Shown in pieces: positions 22,908 to 35,200 of a stretch of DNA of 64,000 bases. Where the stretch lies: assembly GCF_029867415.1 (NCBI RefSeq), contig NC_081182.1, positions 16,924,497 through 16,988,496 on the forward strand. The letters run 5' to 3'. The first letter of the stretch is position 1, and each line of letters begins with the position of its first letter. A model generated the notes under the pieces. That model worked only from the letters and a program-made list of their open reading frames with translations, searched no databases and was not told the DNA's origin. This DNA is from Vicia villosa. Its lineage: Eukaryota > Streptophyta > Magnoliopsida > Fabales > Fabaceae. The position numbers and the translations under genes are program-made.

Positions 22908-25900
22908 ATGGCTTCCGACGCTGCAGTTTCAAGCATCAAAGTTATGAACTAGGATCTTGTCAAATTGGATCGCTTTGATGGAACAAATTACACCAGATGG
23001 CAAGACAACATGACATTCCTTCTGACTGCCCTGAAGATTCAATATGTCTTAGATCCTGACTTGCCGCCAATTCCAGAACCAACAGATGATGATTCTGACG
23101 AAGTCAAAAAAGAACGTAAGAAACGTAAGGAGGACGAATTGCTGTGTCGTGGACATATCCTAAATACATTATCTGATCGTCTCTACGACCTCTATACGGA
23201 CAATCCCTCCGCGGTTGAGATATGGAAAGCCCTCGAGTTTAAATTCAAGGCCGAAGAAGAAGGTACGAAAAAGTTTTTAATTTCTAAGTACTTTGATTTT
23301 AAATTTGTAGACGCCAAACCAATTCTTCCCCAAGTGCACGAATTGCAAGTCCTGGTGAACAAAATCAAAGCAGTGAAAATAGACATCCCAGAAACCTTTC
23401 AAGTTGGTGCAATCATTGCAAAATTGCCACTTTCGTGGAAAGGCTATAGAAAGAAATTGCTGCACAGTTCCGAGGATTTTTCCTTGGAGAAAATCCAGAA
23501 ACACCTTCGAATCGAGGAGGAATCGAAGGCAAGGGAAAAATCAGAATCTGCAGGTCTTTCCAAAGCCAATGCTGTGACCAACAAAGAAAGAAAGAAGCAT
23601 GATAGCAACAAGCGTCATCTAGGACCAAAAAAGGAACTTAACAAGTTCAAGAATTCTGGGGGTCAGAAAGGTCCGAAGACCGGATGCTTTGTTTGTGGAA
23701 AACCTGGACATTATGCTCGAGATTGCAAGCACAACAAATCAAAGAATGAGATCAATGTTGTTCATTCAAATGATGACATAATCGCTACTGTGAGCGAGAT
23801 TATGGCAATCCAGGGCAAAGTTCAAGGCTGGTGGTACGATACATGTGCCACGGTGCATGTCTCCTATGACAGGGCTGCATTCAAAACCTATTCTGAGACA
23901 AATGATGGACAAGAGGTACAAATGGGAAATGAAGTACGATCTAAGGTTGTTGGAACTGGATCGGTTGAACTTAACTTCACTTCCGGAAAGAAAATTACTC
24001 TTGTCAATGTGCTTCATGTCCCAGACATGAATAGGAATCTTGTTAGTGGGGATTTATTGGGAAAACCTGGTATTAAATCTGTTTATGAATCGGGCAAACT
24101 TATATTGACCCGTAATGGTGTATTTGTTGGAAAAGGATATTCCGCTGAGGGAATGATCAAACTATGTATTACCAACAATATGATTAATGAAATTTCTAAT
24201 TCTACTTATATGCTTGATTCTGTTTCTTTATGGCATAATAGATTAGCACATACTGGTATTAGTTCAATGAAGAGACTAATTAAATCTGGAATGATATCAT
24301 GTAACATCAATGATTTTAACAAATGTGAATTATGCGTTAAATCAAAGATGATTAAAAAGCCTTTCAAAAGTGTTGAAAGAAAGACAAATCTACTTGATCT
24401 TATACATTCAGATTTGTGCGAATTTAATGGCATGTTAACCCGTGGGGGAAACAGATATTTCATCACTTTCATTGATGATGCTTCTAGATACACATATGTA
24501 TATCTCTTAAAGCATAAAGATGAAGCTTTTAATGCCTTTAATATTTATAAAGCAGAAGTAGAAAATCAATTAAGTAGAAGTATAAAAGTCCTTAGAAGTG
24601 ATAGGGGCGGTGAATACTTCTCTACTGAATTTGATGCATTTTGTGAACAACATGGCATAATACATGAATGTTCGGCGCCTAGAACACCGCAACAAAATGG
24701 CATAGCCGAAAGAAAGAACCGAACATATCAAGAGATGATGAATGCTATGTTAATGCATTCAGAATTACCTTTCAATTTATGGGGCGAAGCGTTACTATCC
24801 GCTTGTCACATAATAAATAGAATTCCTTTAAAGAAAACTGGTATTTCTCCATATGAGGTATGGAAAAACATGACACCGAATATTGGTTATTTCAAAGTGT
24901 GGGGGTGTGTCGCTTACTATAAAAATATGGATCCTAAGAGAACCAAGTTGGGTCCTCGAGGGATAAGATGTGCTTTCGTTGGATATGCACAAAATAGTAA
25001 AGCATATAGACTTTTAAATTTAGAGTCTAATATTATTGTTGAATCCCGGGATGTAGAATTCTTTGAAAATCTTATCACTAAGGATAAAGAATCGGAGTCG
25101 GCCACAAATAAAGAATCTTGTGAAGAAGATTCCTCTCGGATTGTAGAAATACAACCTGAAGGCACTCCTCAGATCATTGAATCACAACCCGAACCAAGGA
25201 TAAGCAAAAGAGTCCGGAAAACAAAGAACTTAGGACCAGACGAAATTGATTCTCAATCCATTTCGTTTTATCTGGTCGAAGGCAATAGTACAAAATTCGT
25301 TCAAAGTATTCCGGTCATACTTCAAGTAGGGGATGATCCTAAAACTTATAAGGAAGCAATAACTTCCAGGGACTCCTCTTTTTGGAAGGATGCTATCAAA
25401 GATGAAATGGATTCAATTATGTCCAACCACACTTGGGAACTTGTCGACTTACCAAAGGGATCAAGGCCCATTGGATGCAAATGGGTGTTTAAAAGGAAAT
25501 ATCATAGTGATGGTACCTTAAACACTTATAAAGCAAGATTAGTGGCAAAGGGATTCATACAAAAGGAAGGTATAGATTACTTTGATACCTATGCACCAGT
25601 AGCAAGGACAACCACAATTCGATTGTTGTTTGCCTTAGCCTCTTTGAATGATCTTATAGTTCATCAAATGGATGTTAAAACAGCGTTCCTAAACGGAGAT
25701 CTCGATGAGGAAATCTATATGGAACAACCAGAAGGCTATGTACTTCCTGGAAATGAACTAAAGGTGTGCAAACTAGTCAAATCCTTATATGGATTAAAAC
25801 AAGCACCAAAACAATGGCATCAAAAATTTGACTCTACAATATTGTCAAATGGATTTATTCCTAATTCTTGCGACAAGTGCCTATATACAAAAGTGTACAA

Positions 25901-26400
25901 AGACACTGTAATATTTTTGTGTCTCTATGTTGATGACATGCTAATAATTAGCAACAAAATGAATGGGATTTTAGAAACAAAGAAATTTCTAACTTCCACT
26001 TTCAAGATGAAAGATCTTGGACTTGTTGACACAATTTTAGGAATAAAAGTCAAGCGAAATAGTGGGGGTTATGAACTTAATCAAACACATTATATTGAGA
26101 AAATGCTTGATAAGTTCAAACACCTACAATTCAAGGAAGTAACCACTCCATTTGATCATGTAATCAAGCTTGAAAAGAATGATGGAAGAGCAGTGGCTCA
26201 ACTAGAATATGCAAGTGCAATCGGATGTCTTATGTACTTAATGCAATGTACCAGACCTGACATATCTTTTGCAGTTAGTAAAATGAGTAGATTTACTAGC
26301 AATCCAAGCAATGAACATTGGAAGGCAATCACGAGAATTTTTGGCTACTTACTGAAGACCAAAAATCTAGGCTTCATTATGGTAAGTTTCCTGCCATATT
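22908..26400 (+). pseudogene. Copia gag-pol: gag, protease, integrase, reverse transcriptase (two disruptions)
   Basis: The ATG at 22908 is followed 14 codons later by an in-frame TAG (22950-22952). The frame then stays open to 26400. Features in order are a gag domain (RFDGTNYTRW near residue 25) and a CCHC zinc knuckle CFVCGKPGHYARDC (about 260). The protease site is WWYDTCATVHV (about 310; DTCA where many relatives have DSGA). Integrase has an HHCC finger (HNRLAH near 442, CELC near 470) and catalytic Asp/Asp/Glu in SDLCEF, FIDDAS and DRGGEY. Reverse transcriptase has MDVKTAFLNG and the active-site YVDD (about 1005). Near 26372 a probable one-base deletion shifts the frame just before RNase H. 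The early stop and this shift are why it is called a pseudogene. Confidence 0.93.
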
Positions 26401-26875
26401 AGAAGGATATACTGATGCGAGTTGGATATCAAATGTTGGAGATCATAAATCTACAACTGGTTGGATATTTACACTAGCTGGAGGAGCAATTTCTTGGAGG
26501 AGCAAGAAACAAACATGCATCACTCTTTCGACCATGGAATCAGAGTTTGTGGCTCTCGCTTCCGCTGGTCAAGAAGCAGAATGGTTGAGGGATCTTCTTT
26601 TGGAAGTTCCACTGGCTAAAGACAATGTTTCAAAAGTTATGATACACTGCGATAGCCAGGCCACTCTAGCAACAGCATTCAGCGAAGTGTATAATGGAAA
26701 GTCTAGGCATATAGGACTTAGGCATTCGTTCGTGAGAAAGTTGATTAAGGATGGAATCATTTCACTCACATATATACGAACAAGCTATAATTTGGCTGAT
26801 CCGTTTACTAAGCCACTGGCCAGAGACTTAGTAAAAACAACCTCGAGAGGCATGGGGTTGAAACTCCTTGAGTAA
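26375..26875 (+). pseudogene. Copia RNase H portion, out of frame with upstream pol
   Basis: Continues the polyprotein in a different frame, starting [18 protein letters not shown]. The RNase H acidic residues are seen in GYTDASW, STMESEF and HCDSQAT, and the usual closing block is [13 protein letters not shown] ... [10 protein letters not shown]. Ends at 26875 with LKLLE. Intact in itself; separated from the reverse transcriptase only by the frameshift near 26372. Confidence 0.92.
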
Positions 26876-27414
26876 GAGTTCCGACAACGGTGGCAACCCA
26901 ATCTTATGTTAATAGAACATTAACTTCAAGATTTTCAATGGGTAACAACAAGTCGTTGATTTGGATAATTGTCAAACATTTCGTGATAATGTTGACTTTG
27001 AAACGAGGGTTGAGTTTACTTTAAAAAAAAAAACTCTTAATGAAGTTCAATACCAAGGGTACGTGTCTTGTGGAAAAGGACACAATATGAACTTCACCTA
27101 TGTGAATTTCGAGATGGTGCCGTCTCAAAGTGAGAGTTGGAGTTTCTCTTATGGAAAATTCATGAAACAGGATAGCACATGGCCATAAATAAGTGCTAAG
27201 CGAGTTATGCAGAGGAAGAACCCTTAAAGAGTGTGTGTAAGGCGACACCGGTCTAATCATATGGATTCATGGTTTAAAAGCTTTGCTACCTAATATTCCG
27301 ATTAAACTTTGTGTTGTCCTCACTAAGGTTAAGTTTTAAATCGAAAGATACCTAACTGTATTAACACTCTTTATATTATATTTCTGGAATTATTAGATTT
27401 GTCATTATTAGAAC
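26876..27414 (+). other. Non-coding 3' internal region of the copia element
   Basis: Includes the phrases GGTGGCAACCC and CAATGGGTAACAACAAGT usual downstream of pol in this copia group. A 75-codon open frame (26961-27188) has no recognised motif and is treated as chance. Confidence 0.6.
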
Positions 27415-27424
27415 AAGTGGGGGA
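27415..27424 (+). promoter_or_regulatory. Polypurine tract of the copia element
   Basis: AAGTGGGGGA directly before the 3' LTR (one base between), in the position needed for plus-strand priming. Confidence 0.85.
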
Positions 27425-27425
27425 T

Positions 27426-28242
27426 TGTTGGAAATTATGAGGATTAATTCCATCAAGTTATGTTCCAAAATGACAAATGTGAGAATGGCAATAAATGCTT
27501 CATAAATAGTCCCACATAGAAAGTGGAGCAAACTTTAAAAGCATTTATATATCACTTGGAACAATGTACATTCCAAAAGAGCCAAAGAGGATAAAGTGCC
27601 ACATAGTCATATGTGGTGGTCCCAAGCCTTATGCCACTTGTCTCTACCAAAAACACCGGCGACACCGGCTCCGGCTCCGGGACCGGGTCCGAGGGCGTGG
27701 GCGTAGAGGCGCTAGTGGCGGCTTGTAGACGGCACTTGAGCACTTAGGCACGTCGCATCGGAGCGATCGGGCGCTCCGGCCGCCTCCGGCGGGCGGCCCG
27801 GCCTTCGGCCGGCATACTGCGAATATGTTTTAATTATTGCCTAAAGTTTGATTTTTGAACTTGAATTCGAAATACATAACATTCCATGAAGTGGTGCATT
27901 GTATTTTTATGAACCATTGCAATTATATATTTTAAATAATATTGTTTCATGAAGAGTTGCAACTTATGAAACACACTTTTGCATGGGCTATAAATACAAG
28001 CTTGTTATTTTCGGAATCTACACACAAAAAATCATTATCCTCTAATATATTTTCCAGACAGCTTCCTTGCATTCGAGTTTCTTCACCGGTCTTGTGCAGA
28101 CTCGAGTAAGGCTGAATTATCCTGGGTATTCAGGCCGTTCCAACTCTAAGACAATCGAGAGTGTGCTTGAAATACTTTTAAGGAAAGTGATTCCGTTCGC
28201 GATTCAGCCTGGATCCATTCGATCTCACCGATATTTCTAACA
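27426..28242 (+). repeat. 3' LTR of the copia element
   Basis: 817 bp, TATAAATA at 27989-27996. It differs from the 5' LTR by a few substitutions and by small insertions and deletions around 27655-27675 and 27770-27795. Confidence 0.95.
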
Positions 28243-28538
28243 AATAGAGTGTACGTGACTTATTTTAATTGGTTGTGAATAAAACTCCAAAACAAAAAAT
28301 ATTTTATGACAATATTCAATACCTTACTCCTCACTTTGTAGCTTAAAACATACTCCTATATATACTTGATAATTAACAATGAACAAAGAAGAATACAAGT
28401 TATATATAACCGAAGGTTAAAATATTTATATATATGTTTCTGAACCAAGTCAGATGCATTTAAAATTTAAAAATAAATTAAATATATCCTATCAACTAGT
28501 TAATAATATACATAAATAATTATTATGAGAGACATTTC
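28243..28538. other. Intergenic DNA, 3' side of the small membrane-protein gene
   Basis: AT-rich; probably includes the 3' untranslated region of the minus-strand gene ending at 28539. No other feature seen. Confidence 0.5.
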
Positions 28539-28826
28539 TCATGCTCCAAACGAGTGAAAGCTGAATCTTCCACTAGTAGAATAAGATGAAACAATGAAGA
28601 ACATAAGCAAGAAGGGTAAGAAGAAGATGAAAAACTGAAAGTTGGTAGCTGTGTTATAGAGCTGAGCCTTGAAGTGATTGTACTGTGAAAGACACAACAA
28701 ACTAACCACAATGCCAAAAATCATGAGCAACTGGAATGGAGGTGCAGAAACAGAGGTCATGTTTTTACCTCTCGAAATTTGTTTCCATTCTGAATCCCCT
28801 CTTTTATTGCGCTGCACCCGCTCCAT
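28539..28826 (-). CDS. Small two-helix plant membrane protein, 95 aa
   Basis: Minus-strand frame from ATG at 28826 to stop at 28539. Residues 1-28 are polar and basic (MERVQRNKRGDSEWKQISRG). Two hydrophobic segments follow: about 31-47 (FQLLMIFGIVVSLLCLS) and about 63-82 (FQFFIFFLPFLLMFFIVSSY). They are joined by QYNHFKAQLYNTATN; the tail STSGRFSFHSFGA is short. The PPFQLL ... YKAQ-like ... TNFQFFIFFLP pattern is that of a plant family of short unnamed transmembrane proteins with no assigned role. A minimal upstream frame (ATG AGG TAA) sits just before the start. Even composition and clean topology support a real gene; function unknown. Confidence 0.7.
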   Translation of the reverse strand: MERVQRNKRGDSEWKQISRGKNMTSVSAPPFQLLMIFGIVVSLLCLSQYNHFKAQLYNTATNFQFFIFFLPFLLMFFIVSSYSTSGRFSFHSFGA

Positions 28827-29832
28827 TTTACCTCATGGTATTAAGACTCTCTTATGAGCATGCCAGCTTTATAGTCATGTTGATGAGCTTCGTTACTTCT
28901 CATATTAGGTTGGTTTTGGCATATATTCTTTGTGTGTCAATTTGTTGCTTTGTGCATGCAAGTTCCAAAGGCAAAGGTATTCTTTCTGGTAATATTTATC
29001 AAAAATAATTAATATATTAGATATTCAAATTTAAGAAGTACCTTTTTTGTTGTTAAGTACTATTAGTCTAATTATCTTAATTTCTCATATTAAAAGTGAA
29101 TATATCAAATATGATAGGTTTGAATTCATGCTTTTGCAATCAAATGTGTATGCGAATATTAATTTAACAAGCCTATTTTATAAAGTTATTATCAAAATAT
29201 AAATTTAATTACAATTTTGATCTTTCATTTTACTTAATTTATGAAATTGGTTTCTCTATTATAAATTTATACTATTTCCATCTCTCTCATGCTTTTCCAT
29301 TTAAAATTAATAATATTTCTATTTGACAAACATAATAAATCATCGGTTATAAAACTATTGTGGAATTTTATAATAGAAATGCAAGTTAAAAAACAGATAT
29401 TTCATTAACTTTTTATGAAAAAATGAGTGACAAAAACTATTTAAATTTAAAATAGAAAGACTAATTTTATAAATTAGACTAAAACTGTAATTTAGCCATA
29501 AATATAATAAAATTATCAAAAGACTTAATATATTTATTAATTTCATATTAGTAAATATTAATTTATTTTCTACCATCATAAATATAAAGTGAAATATAAT
29601 ATTTTAGAAAATAATGTGCATAATATTGGTTGAATATATATAATAATTATTTTTATTATTGTTAATTTTTATATTAAAAAGTAAAAAAATATTATTATTT
29701 ATTTATATTTATATTTTAATATAAATAAATTGTTAATATTTATAAATTAAATATTAAATAAATAAATAATGGTAATCATTTTAAAATAAAGTGCACTAGT
29801 ATATGTTAAAGCTACACTCAATGTTAAATGTA

Positions 29833-29834
<2 letters not shown>
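28827..29834. other. AT-rich intergenic DNA
   Basis: About 1 kb, 5' flank of the small membrane-protein gene followed by very AT-rich sequence. No gene or defined element seen. Confidence 0.55.

Positions 29835-29900
<66 letters not shown>
29835..29900. repeat. (AT)33 microsatellite
   Basis: Uninterrupted AT dinucleotides, followed by GTATATATAT. Confidence 0.95.
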
Positions 29901-29910
<10 letters not shown>

Positions 29911-29960
29911 TATATTCGAATTCAACCTAATCAAAATATAATAGAATGATACAATTTAAC

Positions 29961-31393
29961 TTTTTTTTTAAAAAAGGGTTGTATTGCAGAGAAAATACAG
30001 TACAAAAAGGATTGAGGAGACTATACCAAAACGCTCTAAAGATCAACCAAACATAAAGAGTGGCAAACCAAGCATATTCTTAACAAAATCAGCCCTTAGA
30101 AACAAAAGAATAGAGTCAAAATAAGTAGTATCAAAAAGAGTTAATCCTAGATTAGCAAGGGCGTCTGCACAACTGTTCTCTTCTCTATAATTGTGAGAGA
30201 CTATGAAATTCCAATTAGAAACTAACTTTATACCATTAAACCATCTATTTCTAATTAAAAGGTTGCTGGAAGACTTTAACCACCGTTGTCGAATAAGTTT
30301 CCAATCAAATATTGTGCCAATTCTTCTCATAAGCTAACTCAATCGATGCCATAACACCCGAGAGTTCGGCAATGAGAGAATTTTCAACACCCAACAAAGA
30401 AGCAAACGTTCAAAAAAAATCATCATTGTTCCTAGCAATGCCACCACAAACCGACAAACCTGAGGTAGAAATAAAAGCTCCATCACAATTCAATTTAATG
30501 AAATTACTTGGGGGCTGCCAAATCACCTCAATAATATTAGAAGCTTTTGGAGGATGAATAGTCACCTTAAAGCTTTTAATAAGAACAAAATCTTGAATAT
30601 CTAACTGGGGAGATGCAACCTTGATCTCAACCGTAGAAACAGAAGCCAAAATATAGGAGATGTAAGAATTAACATGAATTAAACAATCATTAAACTTCAC
30701 CTAATTTCTAGCAAGCCAAATGGAGTTAAGGAGATAGATAAGCCACTTTAAAGAGACTTTTGCGATGCTCGGACTCCGAAAAATCACAAATTATCGTCAA
30801 ACATCCGACCAACTTTGAATCACGAAATTGAGATTAAGCATATTCAACAACCAAGACCAAAGTTTAGAAGCATAATCGCACTCGAAAAACAGATGAGAAT
30901 CAGATTCCTCAACTTTTTTGCAAATAGAACATCGAGATGGAAAAGAAAACTACCTTTTCTTCCATTGCTCATCTATTGGCAACTTGTTGTGAATCAAACG
31001 CCACACTAAAGAAGATTTGAACGGAGGAATCGAAATCACCCAAATCCAACTCCACCATTCATTACGGAAACCTTTAATCCGTTTAAAATCATAAGCAAGC
31101 TTTAAAGACAAATCACCAGTAATTGAGGAGCACCAAATTATTTTATCTGGCCGAAAATCAATGGGAATGTAACATTTTTTTATCCTATCTTGAATAGAAT
31201 ACGAGATAGGGGTTACCGACTTAGAGAAATCCCAAATACCATTAATAAGAATTTAGCTGACTTTATGATCCTCTATTATTAGAGGGGCATCGACATCAAG
31301 ACCAAGTGGGGAACCACACCAACTGTCAAACCAAAGACTAATAGAATTTCCGTCACCGATACACCAAGAAAAACTATCCAAAACAGTAGGCAT
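29961..31393 (-). pseudogene. LINE 3' portion: zf-RVT and RNase H domains, decayed
   Basis: On the minus strand, from about 31390 down, readable pieces are FSWCIGDGNSISLWFDSWCG and WCSSITGDLSLKLAYDF. A zinc-finger RT segment follows (KSSLVWRLIHNKLPI, CSICKKVEESDSHLFFEC) and then an RNase H-like domain (PSNFIKLNCDGAF near 30500, ENSCADALANLGL near 30180-30140). Several stops and frame changes separate them. The 3' end is marked by a nine-base T run on the plus strand (29961-29969), the remnant of the poly(A) tail. The reverse transcriptase core and endonuclease are missing, so the insertion is 5'-truncated. It is a different subfamily from the LINE at 17660. Confidence 0.82.
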
Positions 31394-31434
31394 TTCATTT
31401 GCGTGTCAAGTTTATAGAGCCACTTCCTGTGATG

Positions 31435-31560
31435 TGTCATATTTATTAGCACATAGACATACTCTAAAGAGAGAGTGAATGTTCGATTGAGAATGGTGTG
31501 TCAAGTTTATTAGCATAGATACACAATCTAAAGAGAGAATGGATGTTCGATTGAGAATGA
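31435..31560. repeat. Tandem duplication of a 62-bp sequence
   Basis: Two imperfect copies (31435-31496 and 31499-31560), sharing TTTATTAGCA, TCTAAAGAGAGA and ATGTTCGATTGAGAATG. Non-coding. Confidence 0.8.
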
Positions 31561-32211
31561 AAAATCATGTTACCTAATTATATCTTTTTATCGTTTTAAT
31601 CTATTTATGTTTATGTTTTTCTTAAGTTTTTTTTTTTTTTTGACACAATGTTTTTCCAAAGTTAGTATCTAAAAATATCCAATTCCATATTTAGCTCTCG
31701 TTTAAGAAGTTAAAATATCCAATGTTTTTCCATAGTTAGTATCTAAAATTTTAGAAGTTAAAATATAAAGATAAATGATAAAACGCATATGTTAAAGTAA
31801 TTATTGGAAGAAAAAGAAAATAATAAAATGGAAATTACTAGTCCAATTAAATTTAATGTTGAAGAACTAGATTTAATGAATAAACGGTTTCCTTAAACTA
31901 TCACTCCTTTATTAATTGTCTCAAAATACTAGAATTCACCTAAAATCAATGTCTATTATGAAAGTAGGAAACTACTGCAAACAGTAACAAATTGATAGTA
32001 AAGTCAAGTAAGTTCAAATAGTTGTAATTTCATTGATCAAAACGACGGCATTGTTCTGTACACGGTAAAGGAAACGACAACGATTATTACAAAATTCCGA
32101 GTCACACGTTTCTTCTTCTTTCTCTGTTTTTCTGGTTTCTACTATATCCCTTTTCCATTTCCATTACAACAACCCTAAAACAACGCACACCACAACCCTG
32201 GAACCATCCAC
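31561..32211 (+). promoter_or_regulatory. Upstream region and 5' leader of the TRAP-alpha gene
   Basis: No other gene. The last 170 bases are the likely core promoter and leader (CT-rich TTTCTTCTTCTTTCTCTG and CCATTTCCATTACAACAAC before the ATG). No canonical TATA box stands out, as is common for housekeeping genes. Confidence 0.5.
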
Positions 32212-35200
32212 ATGGCGCTCATCAACAACTTCTGGATTCTCTCCTTCCTTCTCTTCCTCATCACTTCCCCACTCCTCCAAGGTCTAGATCTCCTTTCCCC
32301 TTTCTCAATTTTTCAATCTTATAATCTCATGCTTATTTTCTTAGATTATGCATAATTTGTTTTCTTTTTAGTTTAATCACTATTATCTGCTTCTATTTGT
32401 GTTACATATTCAATTTTGTTTGTTTTATTTTTTGTTTGACTTTGTTTGGGATTGTGAGTTATTATTACCGTGAACTGATCGATTGTAATTTTTTTTTATT
32501 ATTGATTTTATTGTAAACTATGGTATCTTTAACTGATGAAAATCAATGAAACAGTGCACAGATTAAGTACAATTTTAATGCTAAAAATAGAAACTAAACT
32601 AGTATGGAAACAATTCCATTTCCATACTTGTTTTGGTGTTTTATGTATATGGGTGTATTCTGTGAATGACCAATGACTGTCATTAAATGTGATTCTTCTT
32701 CTTGCTAGTTGTTAGGTGTCAGTCAGATGAAGCTGCTGAGAATGCTGGTGAAGTGAGTGACATTGGAATTGTTGGTGATGAAACCGATGATGCTCAAGAC
32801 TTTGCGGATGGAGGCTTCCCTTCTGCCCCGGGGATTGATACCGTCTGTGTCTTCCCTAAGAATATTGCAAGATGTAAAGATCTTTCTGTGTTAAGATGAG
32901 GTTTGGTTTATAATGAATTATCTCCGCAAAATCACTTGTTAATTTTTTTTGTTGTTGTTTGTTTGATGTAGTGGTAAAAGGTGGTGAAGAGGCAGAGCTG
33001 CTTGTCGGTCTGAAAAATGATGGTAACTGATTATGCTCGTCACTATTATTCAACTATTAAGCATTTTTTCATTTGTGTCTTGACAAACCTCTCAAACTCA
33101 ACATTCCTTAGTGTTTGCTATTCAGTTATACAGTTTATTGCTAGTGTGGGAGCCCATCAAAACAATAAAGAAAGAGAATAATGTATTTGCTGCTTAACTT
33201 TGTTTTATGGGTTGAAAACAGGGCAGTCGAGTTTGAACGTTGTTGCAATTAAGGCCAGCGTTTACCTTCCATCTGATCATCATCTTCTTGTTCAAAACCT
33301 TACTGTTCAGGTAGAAATTGATTCCAGAATGTCCAAATTAAATCTGTTCATATATGTTGTGTAATCATTTCAGTTCTCAACTATATTACTTTCATGGAAG
33401 CATCCTTATCGGCTTTCATTTATGTTTGTTACCTTTAATAATCAATTTAAAATCAATATAAATTTGATATATGTATGTTGGTTAAGCTCAGAAATAATTT
33501 ATGGTAATTGTTATTATGTATGTTACATTTGCTTAGTGGATTAAAGTATTGGCTATATTTGGGTTTTGAAAATCTCGAAGATAATTGTTGCTTTAGGGTA
33601 TGTTTGGATGGGAGAGAAAACTTATTTTCTCTTCTAAACTAAGAAAACTATAAAATGTTTCTAAAAATGAATTAAGTATAATTGAAATGTTGTATATGAT
33701 CATTTATCATGTTATTCTTTTAATTTGTTTAAAATATCAAATATATACCAAATACAAACTTAGCCCTCTAAAATCTTCCATCCAAGCACATTTACATTTA
33801 TACAAAAGCATGCACAATATTTTTCATTAAAGTTTGTGTTTTAGAGCACGAGGTTTTGTTTTTTAAGTAAAAAAGAAGTAATTCTGATAGGTCACGCATC
33901 CACATTGGGTCGAGCAATCACACAGTGAGAGAAACACCACATATTCACCAAAAACCTTAAAGCATTAGGTATACGGGTCCTCTCAGTTATACAGTGTCCA
34001 ACCTCTACTTTTCCAATCAACGTGGAACATCTAACTCACATTTGTATCACAACAAATACTATTGGATGATTCTTTTGGCCTTATTTTCTTCCCTTATTCA
34101 TTCAGCGTCTCTATTCCATAGTATATTGTAGCCTGTGGCTCTGTTAGATTTGATGATGCCCAACCATTTGGCTACATAGATCTCCAAGTCTAATTGGAAG
34201 TGTGATGCAATTGCAATAAACCAATAACTCTCAAACTTACTATGGTTAATATGTTGTCTCTATGTGGTTTTGCTACTTAATGGCGAATAAGTCGATTAGG
34301 ATTCCGTCATACTATTTTACTGTTATGATTTTTTTAGAGAAGAGTAATAAATAACTGTGGTCTGTGTGTATAATTTCAGGTTTTCAACAACGGCTCTGTG
34401 CCATCATCAGCTCAGGCTACTTTCCCATATATATTTTCTGTCAGCAAGTTCTTGATGGTATTATTTACTTTTTTGCAAGGTTAATGCTTTGAGTTTATCA
34501 ATGAGTAACATTCAAAAACCTCTTCTATATATATCTTGCCTGACCACTTATTTTTTCTGTGCAGCCTGGACCGTTTGATCTTGTGGGCACCATTGTATAT
34601 GAGATAGACCAACATCCATTCCAAAACACCTTCTATAATGGCACTATTGAAGTTGTTGAGCCTGGTATTTTATTCAGCATGGAATCTGCTTTTCTTTTTA
34701 CTCTTGGAGCTGCACTTCTTGTCCTACTTGGGCTATGGATTAATGGTCAAGTACAACAGAGCTTTAAGGTAATCCAGTGGTTTCTATATTTCAAAAAACA
34801 ATTCCATTTACTCCGTGAGTATTATTTGCATTCTCCTTATTGTTTGCATGTAAATATTTGCTCAGAAACCAAAAAGATCTTCCAAAGTTGAAGTTGGGAC
34901 TAAGACTACAGATGCTTCAATGGATGAATGGCTTGAGGTGTGTGCTAATGCTTTATTGTCTGTGACACTTATTTCTATTCTAAATTTGTATGTGGTGTTC
35001 CTGTTTCTGATTTTCGATATCTGTTTCCTCCCTTTTCCCTTTTGTTTGTACTTTTGCCCAAAATTTTGTATATCTAATTATTAATGTAACCGTTGCATCA
35101 CTGATTTGTCGATAACGCTTTTGTTAACCTTAACCTGCATTTTGGTATTAAGGGAACTGCATATACTCGGTCTACGTCAAGCAAATCTAAGAAGAAGTAG
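32212..35200 (+). CDS. Translocon-associated protein subunit alpha (TRAP-alpha / SSR-alpha), 8 exons, 258 aa
   Basis: TRAP-alpha is a membrane subunit of the TRAP complex that sits beside the Sec61 channel in the ER and assists protein translocation. Inferred coding exons are 32212-32281, 32709-32873, 32972-33022, 33222-33310, 34380-34457, 34565-34768, 34866-34937 and 35153-35200. All have GT...AG introns, and the sum is 777 nt without a break. The protein has a signal peptide (about 1-28, MALINNFWILSFLLFL) and an acidic luminal leader (29-57). The luminal domain carries VCVFPKN, and N-glycosylation sites are at NLT (121) and NGT (176), with NGS at 129. One transmembrane helix (about 190-211) precedes a basic cytosolic tail ending KSKKK. 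Its length equals that of the known plant protein as I recall it. It looks fully functional. Confidence 0.95.

Larger units (their letters stand above)
22070..28242 (+). mobile_element. Full-length Ty1/copia retrotransposon, recent insertion
   Basis: Two LTRs (22070-22884 and 27426-28242) begin TGTTGGAAAT and end TTTCTAACA. They are flanked by the perfect 5-bp target duplication AATAG (22065-22069, 28243-28247). A polypurine tract lies just before the 3' LTR, and one gag-pol frame lies between in copia order (integrase before reverse transcriptase). By eye the LTRs differ by about three substitutions plus small indels in a GC-rich patch, so the insertion is young. The coding frame is nevertheless broken in two places (see next entries), so it would need help to move. 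Confidence 0.96.

Noticed and set aside
26961..27188. 75-codon frame downstream of copia pol as an envelope-like or accessory gene
   Set aside because: No signal peptide, transmembrane segment or known motif; it overlaps the region usually non-coding in this group.
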